Source: Actinoplanes lobatus (GTDB lineage: Bacteria; Actinomycetota; Actinomycetes; Mycobacteriales; Micromonosporaceae). Taken from it: a stretch of DNA of 64,000 nt. The DNA is taken from NCBI RefSeq assembly GCF_014205215.1, contig NZ_JACHNC010000001.1:2361001-2425000 (forward strand), read 5' to 3'. Below are positions 48,151 to 56,417 of this stretch, one piece after another; the first letter of the stretch is position 1; every line of letters begins with the position of its first letter. The notes beneath the pieces were generated by a model that was not told where the DNA came from, made no database searches, and saw only the letters and a list, made by a program, of their open reading frames with translations. The translations under genes and the position numbers were made by a program.

Positions 48151-48214
48151 GCCGGGGCTAGCTGAGTGTGTGTGTCAGCGGTTGCCGGCAGAGGCCGGAC
48201 GGAGGTGCGTGACC

Positions 48215-49339
48215 ATGGCGGTCGCGTGGAGCGGGATGCGGGGCGTCTCGGCGGAGCCGGGGTACGTTGTCATGCAGCCCACTACGCTCTGCAATCTGGC
48301 GTGCGACTACTGCTACCTGCCGTTCCGGCGGGAGAACCGGAAGATGCCGGTCGCGGTGGCTGAGGCGGTGGCGGCCGGAGTCGCCGGCTTCGCACGTACC
48401 GGAAGGTTCTCGGTCGTGTGGCACGGGGGTGAGCCGCTCGCGGCGGGCCGGGAGCACCTGGCCGCGCTGTTCGCGCCGTTCGGTGCGGGTGTCGAGCATC
48501 ACGTGCAGACCAACGCCACCCTGATCGACGACGACTGGTGCGAGTTCTTCACCGAGCACGACGTCCGGGTCAGCGTCAGCGTGGACGGGCCGCGCCGGCG
48601 TAACGGCGACCGGGTGGACCGGGGCGGCAAACCCGCCTACGACCTGATCATCCGCGGCATCGACCGGCTGCGCGCCCACGGCATCCCGTTCTCCACCCTG
48701 TGCGTGGTCGGCGATCCCGGTCCCGGCGTCGCCACCGAGCTGTACGAGTACTTCCTCGGCCTGGGCTGCGAGGTGCTCGGCATCAACGTGGAGGAGCTGG
48801 AGGGCGTCAACACCCGGCTGAACCAGCACGATCCGGCCGCGGTGAGCGCCTTCTGGGCCGAGCTGGTCGGGGCATGGCGCCGCGATCCGCGGATTCACCT
48901 GCGGGAGGTCGAGTGGTCGCTGCGCTACGCCGCCGCGGTCCTCGACGGCAGCGCGGACGAGCTGCTCCCGCGCCGGCACGACCCGATCCCGACGATCGCC
49001 CACGACGGGTCGGTGGTGCTGCTCTCGCCCGAGCTGGCCGGCTTCCACGACCCGCGGTACGGCGACTTCACCAGTGGCAACGTGCTGACCACCCCGCTGC
49101 CCGAGATCCTGGCCGGCGCCACCGGGACGCCCTGGATCCAGGAGTTCCTCCGCGGTGTCGAGGCATGCCGCAGCGCCTGCCCGTACTTCGGCTTCTGCGG
49201 TGGCGCACACGCCGCCAACCGGTACTTCGAACACGGCAGGTTCGACGTCACCGAGACGAACCACTGCCGGAACAGCAAGATTCGCCTATTGGAGGGAGTG
49301 CTGGATCATGCCCGAGATCACGAAGCCACGGCTGTCTGA
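48215..49339 (+). CDS. Radical SAM/SPASM peptide maturase, cyclophane-forming type
   Basis: The 374-residue enzyme has radical SAM motif CNLACDYC near residue 30, which binds the catalytic 4Fe-4S cluster, and the glycine-rich VVWHGGEPL. Its C-terminal SPASM domain carries cysteines in ACRSACPYFGFCGG and TNHC for auxiliary clusters. The overlapping peptide gene supplies the likely substrate. Family features and partner suggest it joins aromatic side chains to a beta-carbon two residues on (three-residue cyclophanes), as in XyeB/AmcB-type maturases. That activity is inferred. ATG 48215 follows GGAGG by 9 nt; GTG 48209 is also in frame. Confidence 0.88.
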   Translation: MAVAWSGMRGVSAEPGYVVMQPTTLCNLACDYCYLPFRRENRKMPVAVAEAVAAGVAGFARTGRFSVVWHGGEPLAAGREHLAALFAPFGAGVEHHVQTNATLIDDDWCEFFTEHDVRVSVSVDGPRRRNGDRVDRGGKPAYDLIIRGIDRLRAHGIPFSTLCVVGDPGPGVATELYEYFLGLGCEVLGINVEELEGVNTRLNQHDPAAVSAFWAELVGAWRRDPRIHLREVEWSLRYAAAVLDGSADELLPRRHDPIPTIAHDGSVVLLSPELAGFHDPRYGDFTSGNVLTTPLPEILAGATGTPWIQEFLRGVEACRSACPYFGFCGGAHAANRYFEHGRFDVTETNHCRNSKIRLLEGVLDHARDHEATAV

Positions 49340-49535
49340 CGGCGTGGAGACGGATCCGGTGACGGCACGGGTGCACGACACCCGGGCCGGACTGGCCGCG
49401 CTCATCGCGGAGGCGGAAGTGGCCCGCAGGCAGCGCGCCGAGGAGACGCCGCAGGATGGCGGATCGGCGGTCTGCGCCTGGAACCACTTCGAGAACATTC
49501 CTACGTTCTACAACTGGAATAACCGGCCACGCTGA
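49308..49535 (+). CDS. RiPP precursor peptide with four aromatic-X-Asn/His motifs
   Basis: The 75-residue peptide starts at ATG 49308 inside the maturase gene, overlapping its end by 32 bp, with GGAGGGAG 9 nt upstream. Residues 1-52 form a charged helical leader (LAALIAEAEVARRQRAEE). Residues 53-75 are the core and contain W58-N-H60, F61-E-N63, F67-Y-N69 and W70-N-N72, four tripeptides of the form aromatic-X-Asn/His. This is the pattern modified by triceptide (cyclophane) radical SAM enzymes. A single Cys56 precedes them. No dedicated protease or exporter gene is adjacent. Confidence 0.85.
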   Translation: MPEITKPRLSDGVETDPVTARVHDTRAGLAALIAEAEVARRQRAEETPQDGGSAVCAWNHFENIPTFYNWNNRPR

Positions 49536-49548
49536 GGCGTGATTCGGT

Positions 49549-49583
49549 CGAAGCCCACGCGGAGAGAGCCCGCGTGGGCTTCG
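49549..49583. terminator. Terminator after the RiPP locus
   Basis: CGAAGCCCACGCGG (49549-49562) pairs perfectly with CCGCGTGGGCTTCG (49570-49583), 7-nt loop, 13 bp after the precursor stop. Confidence 0.9.
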
Positions 49584-49659
49584 TTGTCAACCGTAGGACT
49601 CGTGACCACGTGACACACCGGAGCACGCGGTCAGTCCGCGTGCTCTGTGCAAAACGGGG

Positions 49660-49905
49660 TCAGCGCCGCCTTGTCGGCGACCAGGGGTCCTGGTCCCAGG
49701 TGTCCTGGTCGTCGTCCGCAGCGTCGTCCTCGTCATCGTCCTCGTCATCGTCGACGAACTCGTCGTTGTCGTCGTCGAAGTGACGGTCCGATTGGCGGGC
49801 ACCCGCCAATTCGCGCTGCAAGGCGGTGAGGTCGGTGTTCGGGGAGTGATACTTCAACTCCCGGGCCACCTTCGTCTGCTTGGCCTTAGCACGGCCGCGC
49901 CCCAT
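49660..49905 (-). CDS. DUF3073 family protein
   Basis: The 81-residue protein begins MGRGRAKAKQTKVARELKYHSP, the hallmark of DUF3073. An extremely acidic Asp-rich stretch follows and the end is basic (PTRRR). The family is found across actinobacteria next to purM (for example beside purM in mycobacteria). Here the RiPP locus separates it from purM. ATG 49905 is the conserved start. Function unknown; it is small and probably nucleic-acid- or ribosome-associated given its charge. Confidence 0.93.
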   Translation of the reverse strand: MGRGRAKAKQTKVARELKYHSPNTDLTALQRELAGARQSDRHFDDDNDEFVDDDEDDDEDDAADDDQDTWDQDPWSPTRRR

Positions 49906-50086
49906 GGCTCGACCCCCTCGCACAGAATTCGGGGCAGCCCGAAGGCGGTCCCCGATGACGTCAGGCATCTCTCGTGGGTCTTACGGTACATGGACGACGG
50001 CGCGTTCGGCACCTCGGGTTGCGTGTGACACTGCCGCGCGTCGCGGATGAGTTTCTCCAGCGGCGCGCGGCAGGCCCTCGAAGACC

Positions 50087-51151
50087 TCAGCCGAGGTAGA
50101 TCGAGCGGAGGCGGCCGACCTCCGCCATTCGCCGCTCAGCGAGCCGGTCGGCGGCGATCGCGGGCGGCACACCCTCGTCGCCGGCGAGCTGGAGGATGCG
50201 CCCGGTGGTCTCGAAGATCCCGGTGGCCCGCAGCTTGGCCCGCTCGAAGTTGAAGCCCTGGATCTCGTCGGCCACCTGGATGACGCCGCCGGCGTTCACC
50301 AGATAGTCCGGGGTGTAGAGGATGCCGCGGTCCTCCAGCAGCTTGCTGACGCCGGGGTGGGCCAGCTGGTTGTTGGCCGCGCCGGTCACCACCCGGGCCC
50401 GCAGCACCGGGACCGTGTCGTCGTTCAGCGCGCCGCCGAGGGCGCACGGGGCGTACACGTCGATGTCCGAGGTGATCAGGGCGGTCGTGTCCGGCACGAG
50501 CGTGATCTGCGGGTGGGTGGTGCGGGCCCAGGTGCGGGCGGCCTCGCTGACATCGGTGGCGACCACGGTGGCGCCGTCGTCGAGCAGGTGCCCGCACAGG
50601 TACCGGCCGACCTTGCCGAGGCCGGCGACACCGACCGTGCGGCCCCGCAGCGACGGGGTGCCCCAGGTGTGCTCGGCGGCGGCGCGCATGCCCTGGAAGA
50701 CGCCCCAGGCGGTGAGCACCGAGGAGTCGCCGGCGCCGCCGTGCTCCACGCTGCGGCCGGTCGCGTACCGGGTCTCGCGGGCGACCACGTCCATGTCCTG
50801 CACGTAGGTGCCGACGTCGCAGGCGGTGTAGTAGCGGCCGTTCAGGGACTCGACGAACCGCCCGTACGCCCGGAGCAGCGCCTCACTCTTCAGCCGGGCC
50901 GGGTCGCCCCAGATGACCGCCTTGCCGCCGCCCAGGTCCAGTCCGGCCAGGGCGTTCTTGTAGGCCATGCCACGGGAGAGGTTGAGCACGTCGGCGAGGG
51001 CGTCCGACTCGCTCGCGTACGGGTAGAAACGGGTGCCGCCGAGCGCGGGACCGAGCGCCGTGGAATAGATGCCGATGATCGCCTTCAGGCCGGTCTCCCG
51101 GTCCTGACAGAAGACGACCTGTTCGTGCCCACTGGCGTCAAACACGTCCAT
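50087..51151 (-). CDS. vdh: Valine/leucine dehydrogenase (branched-chain amino acid dehydrogenase)
   Basis: The 354-residue Glu/Leu/Phe/Val dehydrogenase family member has catalytic lysines in [21 protein letters not shown], an NAD-binding loop [13 protein letters not shown], and the [13 protein letters not shown] and [10 protein letters not shown] stretches. It deaminates branched-chain amino acids oxidatively with NAD. Its place between DUF3073 and bldC equals that of vdh in Streptomyces coelicolor as I recall it. ATG 51151 follows AGGAGT. Confidence 0.93.
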   Translation of the reverse strand: MDVFDASGHEQVVFCQDRETGLKAIIGIYSTALGPALGGTRFYPYASESDALADVLNLSRGMAYKNALAGLDLGGGKAVIWGDPARLKSEALLRAYGRFVESLNGRYYTACDVGTYVQDMDVVARETRYATGRSVEHGGAGDSSVLTAWGVFQGMRAAAEHTWGTPSLRGRTVGVAGLGKVGRYLCGHLLDDGATVVATDVSEAARTWARTTHPQITLVPDTTALITSDIDVYAPCALGGALNDDTVPVLRARVVTGAANNQLAHPGVSKLLEDRGILYTPDYLVNAGGVIQVADEIQGFNFERAKLRATGIFETTGRILQLAGDEGVPPAIAADRLAERRMAEVGRLRSIYLG

Positions 51152-51301
51152 GGTTGGACTCCTGATCTCTTGCGAGGCCTTCGTGGGGCCATGTGCCCGG
51201 CGGGGTTGAGCCGGTCACCAGGAGCGTAGTCGTGCGAATGGCGCGGCGATTACGTCCGTGCGGGAAGTTCCACCCGGCCGATTTCGTGAAAGGATCGCGC
51301 C

Positions 51302-52141
51302 GTGCCGTCACTGTTCGCGTCGTACCTACGGGTTTACGAGCCACTGACCGCCTTCGACCGGGAGCGGCAGGTCTTCTGGCGCGAGTACGCGCGGGAGGGC
51401 CGCGACCTGGGCCTCGTGGAGGGCCCGGCCCGCCAGCGCACCGCCGTGCTCGAGGCGCTCGGCGCCGGCTGGACCCGCCTGCCCGACCTGCCCGACGAGG
51501 CCTATGTCCTGGAGTGGGACGGCGCCGTGCTGGTCTGTCCGTGGAACCTGCGCCTGCGGGTGGCCGAGGCCGCGCTGAACGCGCGTGACGGTGTGCCGGC
51601 CGTGCTGGCCGACGCCTTCGTGCCGCCGGTGCTGGCCGGTCAGGCGAAGGCGGTGGTGGAGGACTGGCGCAGCGGCGCGAAGGTCCTCGAACAGGGTGTG
51701 CCCCGGGTGCACGAGCAGATCGCCACGTGGGGTGTGCCGTTGCGCTGGTTCGCCTTCGTCGACCTGGAGGAGCGGGAGATCTCGCTGGCCAGCCGGCGGC
51801 GGGTGCTGCGCTACCGGACCGAGATCTCGAAGGCGCGGCGCCGTGCCCACCGGGCGGTCTCGGTGCTGCGCAAGTCCCTGGGCGACGCGCCGATCACCGA
51901 GGCGGTCGAGGAGGGCACCCGCTGGCTGGAGGAGTTCCATCCACGGTCGGTGGTGGAGCTCGATTACGGCGGCCTCGTCAACCTCCTCCCGGAGGACAGC
52001 CTGACAGCGGACGATTCCCCCGGACTGGTGGCAGCCGGACTTTCGGCACTTTCTCGCGGTGACGCTGAGTCAGCAACCGAGGCATATGAGGAGCTGGTGG
52101 CGCGCTGGCGTGTCGTCCAACTTCTTGAACGGTGCAATTGA
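51302..52141 (+). CDS. Conserved actinobacterial hypothetical protein
   Basis: The 279-residue soluble protein begins VPSLFASYLRVYEPLTAFDRERQVFWREYAREG. It contains FVDLEEREISLASRRRVLRYRTEISKARRRAHRAVSVLRKSL, a long basic helix. It lies between vdh and bldC, a placement conserved in streptomycetes. There are no membrane segments or catalytic motifs I recognise. GTG 51302 is used without an obvious ribosome site. Confidence 0.88.
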   Translation: MPSLFASYLRVYEPLTAFDRERQVFWREYAREGRDLGLVEGPARQRTAVLEALGAGWTRLPDLPDEAYVLEWDGAVLVCPWNLRLRVAEAALNARDGVPAVLADAFVPPVLAGQAKAVVEDWRSGAKVLEQGVPRVHEQIATWGVPLRWFAFVDLEEREISLASRRRVLRYRTEISKARRRAHRAVSVLRKSLGDAPITEAVEEGTRWLEEFHPRSVVELDYGGLVNLLPEDSLTADDSPGLVAAGLSALSRGDAESATEAYEELVARWRVVQLLERCN

Positions 52142-52370
52142 CCTGCGGAAATGGGACAGACAGGCACGTAACCCTGCCCGTGGAAGCGCTCCCGAAGCGA
52201 GCACTCTTCGTAATCACCGCCGGGCGAAGCGTGATAATCGGACTAAACGAGACACTATCTGGCGTAGAAAACACGCAAAAATCGGGCATGCTTCATCCGT
52301 CTATCTGGGGACGTTCGTCCGTTCGGCCCATGTCGGACATCGGGGACTAGCCGGACCATGAGAGACGCAC

Positions 52371-52399
52371 CGGCCGGCGGGACCCCGGCCGATGTTTTT
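52371..52399 (+). terminator. Hairpin plus T-tract in the bldC leader (attenuator-like)
   Basis: CGGCCGG (52371-52377) and CCGGCCG (52385-52391), followed by ATG and TTTTT at 52395-52399. It ends 11 nt before the bldC ribosome site GGAGGAG. The rest of the 281-bp gap upstream (52142-52370) holds no gene. It contains an 11-bp palindrome ATGTCGGACAT at 52330-52340, a possible operator. Confidence 0.5.
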
Positions 52400-52422
52400 A
52401 GGCACCTGTGGAGGAGTGACCG

Positions 52423-52632
52423 ATGGCATCGCGTACGCACGATCCTGAGCCGCTACTAACGCCGGCCGAGGTGGCGTCGATGTTCCGTGTCGACCCGAAG
52501 ACCGTGACTCGGTGGGCGAAGGCGGGCAAGCTCAGCGCAATTCGCACGTTGGGTGGCCACCGTCGCTATCGGGAGTCGGAGGTTCGTGCCCTGCTGCAGG
52601 GGCAGATTCCCACGCAGCGCCAGGGCGACTGA
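52423..52632 (+). CDS. bldC: BldC developmental regulator (MerR-like, DNA-binding domain only)
   Basis: The 69-residue protein is almost entirely a winged-helix MerR-type DNA-binding domain: LLTPAEVASMFRVDPKTVTRWAKAGKLSAIRTLGGHRRY. This matches BldC, which holds back sporulation in Streptomyces by binding cooperatively to direct repeats. It lacks an effector domain, as in the family. The start follows GGAGGAG by 6 nt. In this sporangium-type actinomycete it probably governs development. The leader hairpin just upstream may affect expression. Confidence 0.97.
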   Translation: MASRTHDPEPLLTPAEVASMFRVDPKTVTRWAKAGKLSAIRTLGGHRRYRESEVRALLQGQIPTQRQGD

Positions 52633-52655
52633 CCCAGTCGACCGAAAATCGTTGC

Positions 52656-52738
52656 AAGGGGCGAGCGCTGGGGAAGGCGATCGCCCCTTCTTCGTTTGAA
52701 GGCTTTGTTGGAAGGCGCCGGCATTCGTCGGCGCCTTC
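52656..52738 (+). terminator. Two tandem terminators after bldC
   Basis: The first stem is AAGGGGCGA (52656-52664) with TCGCCCCTT (52681-52689). The second is GAAGGCGCCG (52711-52720) with CGGCGCCTTC (52729-52738), followed by TTCCTTTT. Confidence 0.85.
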
Positions 52739-52762
52739 TTCCTTTTCCGGGTACGGGGGAAG

Positions 52763-53134
52763 TCAGTCGACCAATACGGCGACAGTGCCGTCAATGCCAC
52801 GCCGCAGCCGGCTGCCGAGCATGGTGAGCCGGCCGATAATTCCGTACTTCTTCTTGATTTCCTCGCCGACGCGCAGCCGGTCGCCGTGGTCGCCGATCCG
52901 CGCGGTCGCCTCGATCGCCTCGCCGGTGGGGTTGCCCCGCATGTCGCAGGCGGCCACCGTGACGCGGCCGCTGTTGCGGATCCGCTTCAGCTTTCCGCTG
53001 CCCGCCACGGTCCAGAAGCCCAGACCGGAGCCGTCGGGCACCACCCACAGTGGGGTCGACACCGCCCGCCCGTCCCGGCGGAACGTGGTGAGCAGGACGT
53101 ACTTCTCCGAGCCTAGTTGCTCCAGTGCGGCCAT
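52763..53134 (-). CDS. PPOX-class F420-dependent oxidoreductase
   Basis: The 123-residue split-barrel flavin/deazaflavin protein reads YVLLTTFRRDGRAVSTPLWVVPDGSGLGFWTVAGSGKLKRIRNSGRVTVAACDMRGNP, typical of the Rv2061c-like PPOX/F420 group. These small enzymes bind F420 and reduce diverse substrates. The gene is divergent from the methyltransferase gene with only 18 bp between starts. Confidence 0.92.
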   Translation of the reverse strand: MAALEQLGSEKYVLLTTFRRDGRAVSTPLWVVPDGSGLGFWTVAGSGKLKRIRNSGRVTVAACDMRGNPTGEAIEATARIGDHGDRLRVGEEIKKKYGIIGRLTMLGSRLRRGIDGTVAVLVD

Positions 53135-53152
53135 GCGTCAAGAGTAGTGACC

Positions 53153-53929
53153 ATGACAGAGCCGACGACCGGCGACGCCTTCGGCGAGATGATCCGGGAC
53201 GCGTACGCGGTGCACATCGGGGCCGGGCGACGTCCCCTGGCCGGCGGGCGGTACCCGCGACCGGTGATCGAGGTGATCGAGCGCGACGACGGGCTGATCA
53301 ACGGGGCGCTCGCGGCGCACTACCTGAGCGAGCCGGCGGACTGGCGGCCCTTCGACCACCGGGCCATGACGTTCTGCCGGGGCCGGGTGCTCGACGTCGG
53401 GGTGGGCGCCGGGCGGACGGCGATCGAGTTGCAGCGCCGCGGGATTGCGATCACCGGGCTGGACACCTCGGCCGGCGCGATCGAGGTGGCCCGGAAGCGG
53501 GGGCTGCGCGACACCGTGCTGAACACGGTGGACGAGTTCTCCCGGGCGAGCGTCCGGTACGACACGTTCCTTCTGCTCGGCAACAACCTGGGGCTGATCG
53601 AGGGCCGGGAGCGGGCGCCGGCGTTCCTGGCCGCGCTGGCCCGGCTGGCGGCGCCCGGCGCGCGGATCGTGGCGCAGGGCACCGACCCGTACGGGACGAC
53701 CGATCCGGTGCAGGTGGCCTATCACGAGGAGAACCGGGCCCGCGGGCGGTTCGGCGGGCAACTGCGGATCCGGTTGCGCTACCGGGAGGTGGCCAGCGAC
53801 TGGTTCGACTACCTGAACTGCTCGGTCGACGAGCTGGAGGAGCTGCTCAAGGGCACCGGATGGCGCCTGAAATCCGTCGACGACCAGGACCACCCGTACT
53901 ACCTTGCGGTCATGGAGTTGATGGAATGA
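53153..53929 (+). CDS. SAM-dependent class I methyltransferase
   Basis: The 258-residue protein has SAM motif I in VLDVGVGAGRTAIELQRRGI, motif II acidic residue in TGLDTSAGAIEVARKRG, and NNLGLIEG further on. N-terminal residues 1-70 form a helical cap. The target is unknown. Its stop overlaps the kptA start (ATGA), so the methyltransferase and the RNA 2'-phosphotransferase are made together, which may hint at an RNA or nucleotide substrate. ATG 53153 is used; GTG 53147 is possible. Confidence 0.88.
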   Translation: MTEPTTGDAFGEMIRDAYAVHIGAGRRPLAGGRYPRPVIEVIERDDGLINGALAAHYLSEPADWRPFDHRAMTFCRGRVLDVGVGAGRTAIELQRRGIAITGLDTSAGAIEVARKRGLRDTVLNTVDEFSRASVRYDTFLLLGNNLGLIEGRERAPAFLAALARLAAPGARIVAQGTDPYGTTDPVQVAYHEENRARGRFGGQLRIRLRYREVASDWFDYLNCSVDELEELLKGTGWRLKSVDDQDHPYYLAVMELME

Positions 53930-54492
53930 CAGTTCTCAACCGCGACCAGGTCCGCCTCAGCAAGCGGATGTCCCTGGTTCTGCGGCACCGGCCGGAGACG
54001 GCCGGTCTGACCCTCGACGCGAACGGCTGGGTGCCGGTCGCCGAGCTGCTGGCCGCGCTCGGCATGACCCGTGCCGAGCTCGACCTGGTGGTCGCGCACA
54101 ACGACAAGGCACGCTTCGCGGTGTCCACCGGCCCGGACGGTGTCGACCGGATCCGGGCCAGCCAGGGGCACTCCCGGCGGGTCGCGGTGGATCTCGATCT
54201 GCCGCCCGCGTCCCCGCCCGCCGAGCTGTTCCACGGCACCCCGCGGGCGAACCTGGAGGCGATCCTCCGGGAGGGGTTGCGCCCGCGGAGCCGTCATCAC
54301 GTACACCTGTCGGTCGACGTGCCGACGGCCGTGACCGTCGGTCGCCGGCGCTCGCCGGACGTGGTCGTCCTCCGCGTCGCGGCGGGGGTGATGGTGGAGC
54401 AGGGACACGTGTTCCACCGCAGTGACAACGGGGTGTGGCTTACCGCGATCGTGCCGTCACAGCACTTATCGGAAAAACGGACAAATCCGTAA
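53926..54492 (+). CDS. kptA: RNA 2'-phosphotransferase (Tpt1/KptA)
   Basis: The 188-residue protein carries KRMSLVLRHRPETAGLTLDANGWV, the N-terminal winged-helix part with the catalytic Arg-His-Arg. The NAD-binding part is ELFHGTPRANLEAILREGLRPRSRHHVHLS, and it ends GHVFHRSDNGVWLTAIVP. Tpt1 enzymes move an internal RNA 2'-phosphate to NAD. Bacteria lack the tRNA splicing that creates such ends, so the natural substrate is unclear. It is coupled to the upstream methyltransferase. Confidence 0.95.
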   Translation: MTVLNRDQVRLSKRMSLVLRHRPETAGLTLDANGWVPVAELLAALGMTRAELDLVVAHNDKARFAVSTGPDGVDRIRASQGHSRRVAVDLDLPPASPPAELFHGTPRANLEAILREGLRPRSRHHVHLSVDVPTAVTVGRRRSPDVVVLRVAAGVMVEQGHVFHRSDNGVWLTAIVPSQHLSEKRTNP

Positions 54493-54574
54493 TCTGCCAG
54501 GTTGATCGACCATCCACTGTGTCCGGACTTCGGTTCTCCGGACAGCGGCGGGTAACCGCCGTTAGCTTGGACGG

Positions 54575-55156
54575 ATGGGGAGGGTCACTCGGCGTCAACT
54601 CACCGACCTGCCCGGCACCCTGAGTCTGCTCACCGCCCTCGCGCTGGCATCGATTCTGGCCGTTCTCGCCTTCGGTCTCCCCGCCCTGGACCGGGCACTT
54701 CCGGCCGAACGACCGGTCGCGGCCGGTGAGCCCTACCGGGTCGCCGCGGGCGTGACGATCGTGCCGCCGGACGGGGCGAGCCTCGACGCCACCGGCACCA
54801 GGCCGGGCGCCGAGCGCGGGACCGCACTGTTCCGGCTCGGCCGCGTGCAGTACGCGATCGGCGTCGAGCCCTTCAAGGGCGACCTCACCGCCGCGGCCGT
54901 CCGACTGCGGCAGCGCATCACCGGCACCTCCGGGAACCAGATCACCGGCACCCACCTCACGGTCTCCACGGCCGGAGGGCTCGCCGGGGTCGAGGGCGGG
55001 TACACCGCCGGTGACCGGGACGGGCGGTACGCGGTCTTCGTCGCCGACGGGCTCATCATCGAGGTCATGGTCAGCGGGGACGACGCCGACCTGGAGAAGA
55101 TGCTCCCGCGGATCGACGCCAGCACCCGCACCCTGCGCTTCGAGACGGAGAAATGA
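54575..55156 (+). CDS. Single-helix membrane-anchored hypothetical protein
   Basis: The 193-residue protein begins MGRVTRRQLTDLPGT, with one membrane helix at residues 15-38 (LSLLTALALASILAVLAFGLPAL). An extracytoplasmic alpha/beta domain follows, ending LPRIDASTRTLRFETEK. No family is recognised. TTAGCT 8 nt before the ATG and no ribosome site suggest a leaderless message. Its stop overlaps the PrsW start (ATGA), so the pair probably works together at the membrane. Confidence 0.8.
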   Translation: MGRVTRRQLTDLPGTLSLLTALALASILAVLAFGLPALDRALPAERPVAAGEPYRVAAGVTIVPPDGASLDATGTRPGAERGTALFRLGRVQYAIGVEPFKGDLTAAAVRLRQRITGTSGNQITGTHLTVSTAGGLAGVEGGYTAGDRDGRYAVFVADGLIIEVMVSGDDADLEKMLPRIDASTRTLRFETEK

Positions 55157-56412
55157 GCGACGCCGTCCGGCCCGGGACCACCCGGTCGGCCGCGTTCCTC
55201 CGGCAGCCCGCGTTCTGGGTGGTCATCACGATCCTGGCGGCCGGCGCCGTACGGATCTCCCAGATCGCCGTGCTGTTCTTCACCGCCTACCCGGTGGCCA
55301 CGATCACCGCGATCCTGCTGTTCGCCCTGCTCGCCGTACCGTTCTGGCTGTTCGTCTCGGAACTGGACTTCCTGGAACGCGAGCCACCGAGCCTGCGCGT
55401 GCTCGCCTTCGCCTGGGGCGGCCTGGTCGCCACCAGCGTGTCGATCCCGGGCAGCATCGCGCTGGACAACCTGATCGCCAAGATCGGCTCACCCGACCTC
55501 GCCGCCGAGTGGGGCGCCGCGCTGGCGGGGCCGACGGTCGAGGAGATCGCCAAGACGCTCGGTGTGGTGGCGATCGTGCTGATCGCCCGGGCCCAGGTCA
55601 ACAGCGTGCTCGACGGCATCGTCTACGGGGCGCTGGTCGGCCTGGGTTTCCAGATCGTCGAGGACGTGGTCTTCGCGATCGGGGCGGTGCAGCAGGCCGG
55701 CCAGGGCGACCAGGTGCAGCCGGTGATCACCACGTTCCTGGTCCGCGGGTTCCTGGCCGGGGTCTGGAGCCACACCCTGTTCGGCGCGCTGGCCGGAGCC
55801 GGCATCGGCTACCTGGTGGTGAACCGGCACCGGTCCCGCGGCCGCCGGATCGCGGTCGCCGCCCTGGCCCTGTTCGCCGCCTGGGCCTCGCACTCGCTGT
55901 GGAACTCGCCGCTGTTCCGGGAGAGCCTCGGTGACGGTGCGCCGGCCCTGCTCGCGGTGCTCGTCTTCAAAGGGCTGCCGCCCCTGCTGCTGGTCCTCTA
56001 CCTGGTGCGGCGGGCACACGACCGGGAGGCGGCCTACTACGTGGGCGTCCTGGGCTCGGTCCGCGATCCGGCGCTGATCACCGAGGGCGAGCTGCGGGTG
56101 CTCGGGTCCGGCTCCCGGCGGGGCGCGGCCCGGCGGCACGCCGCGGTGCACGCAGGCCGACAAGCCAGATCAGCGGTACGCCGTCTGCAGCGCGCCCAGG
56201 CCGCCCTCGCCGTCGCGCTGAGCCGTGACCCGGACGACCCGGCCGAACCGGAGGCCACCGCGGTACGCGAGCACCGCGCCACCCTCGCCGCTCTCGGGCA
56301 TCCGGAGGCGGTCGAGGGGGCACGATCCTGGCGGCACACCGCCTCGACGGTGGGCACCGCCGCGCTGGCCATCGCCGTGCTGTGGGTGGCGCTGTCAGCT
56401 CTGGGAAGTTGA
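55153..56412 (+). CDS. PrsW-family intramembrane metalloprotease
   Basis: The 419-residue protein has about nine helices. PrsW motifs are AGPTVEEIAKTLGVVAIV (EExxK), GLGFQIVEDVVFAIGA (FxxxE) and GVWSHTLFGALAGAGIG (H). These give the Glu and His ligands for a membrane-embedded metal. Related enzymes cut membrane anti-sigma factors. The C-terminal 130 residues form a cytoplasmic helical extension and end in one more helix. No anti-sigma gene is adjacent; the coupled upstream anchored protein is a candidate substrate or partner. Confidence 0.9.
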   Translation: MSDAVRPGTTRSAAFLRQPAFWVVITILAAGAVRISQIAVLFFTAYPVATITAILLFALLAVPFWLFVSELDFLEREPPSLRVLAFAWGGLVATSVSIPGSIALDNLIAKIGSPDLAAEWGAALAGPTVEEIAKTLGVVAIVLIARAQVNSVLDGIVYGALVGLGFQIVEDVVFAIGAVQQAGQGDQVQPVITTFLVRGFLAGVWSHTLFGALAGAGIGYLVVNRHRSRGRRIAVAALALFAAWASHSLWNSPLFRESLGDGAPALLAVLVFKGLPPLLLVLYLVRRAHDREAAYYVGVLGSVRDPALITEGELRVLGSGSRRGAARRHAAVHAGRQARSAVRRLQRAQAALAVALSRDPDDPAEPEATAVREHRATLAALGHPEAVEGARSWRHTASTVGTAALAIAVLWVALSALGS

Positions 56413-56417
56413 CGGCG

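Noticed and set aside
47842..48165. 107-codon frame across the repeat array
   Set aside because: Its repeated GRLAPHGP peptides simply reflect the DNA repeats. There is no ribosome site, and units shift frame with the uneven spacing.
49574..49829. Plus-strand serine- and arginine-rich frames over the DUF3073 gene
   Set aside because: They are shadows of the Asp-rich stretch of the DUF3073 gene on the other strand.
52320..52422. Cyclic-di-GMP (GEMM) riboswitch in the bldC leader
   Set aside because: A GACGCA...CCGGCC stretch looks similar, but the conserved CACAGGGCAAACC part and the second arm are absent.
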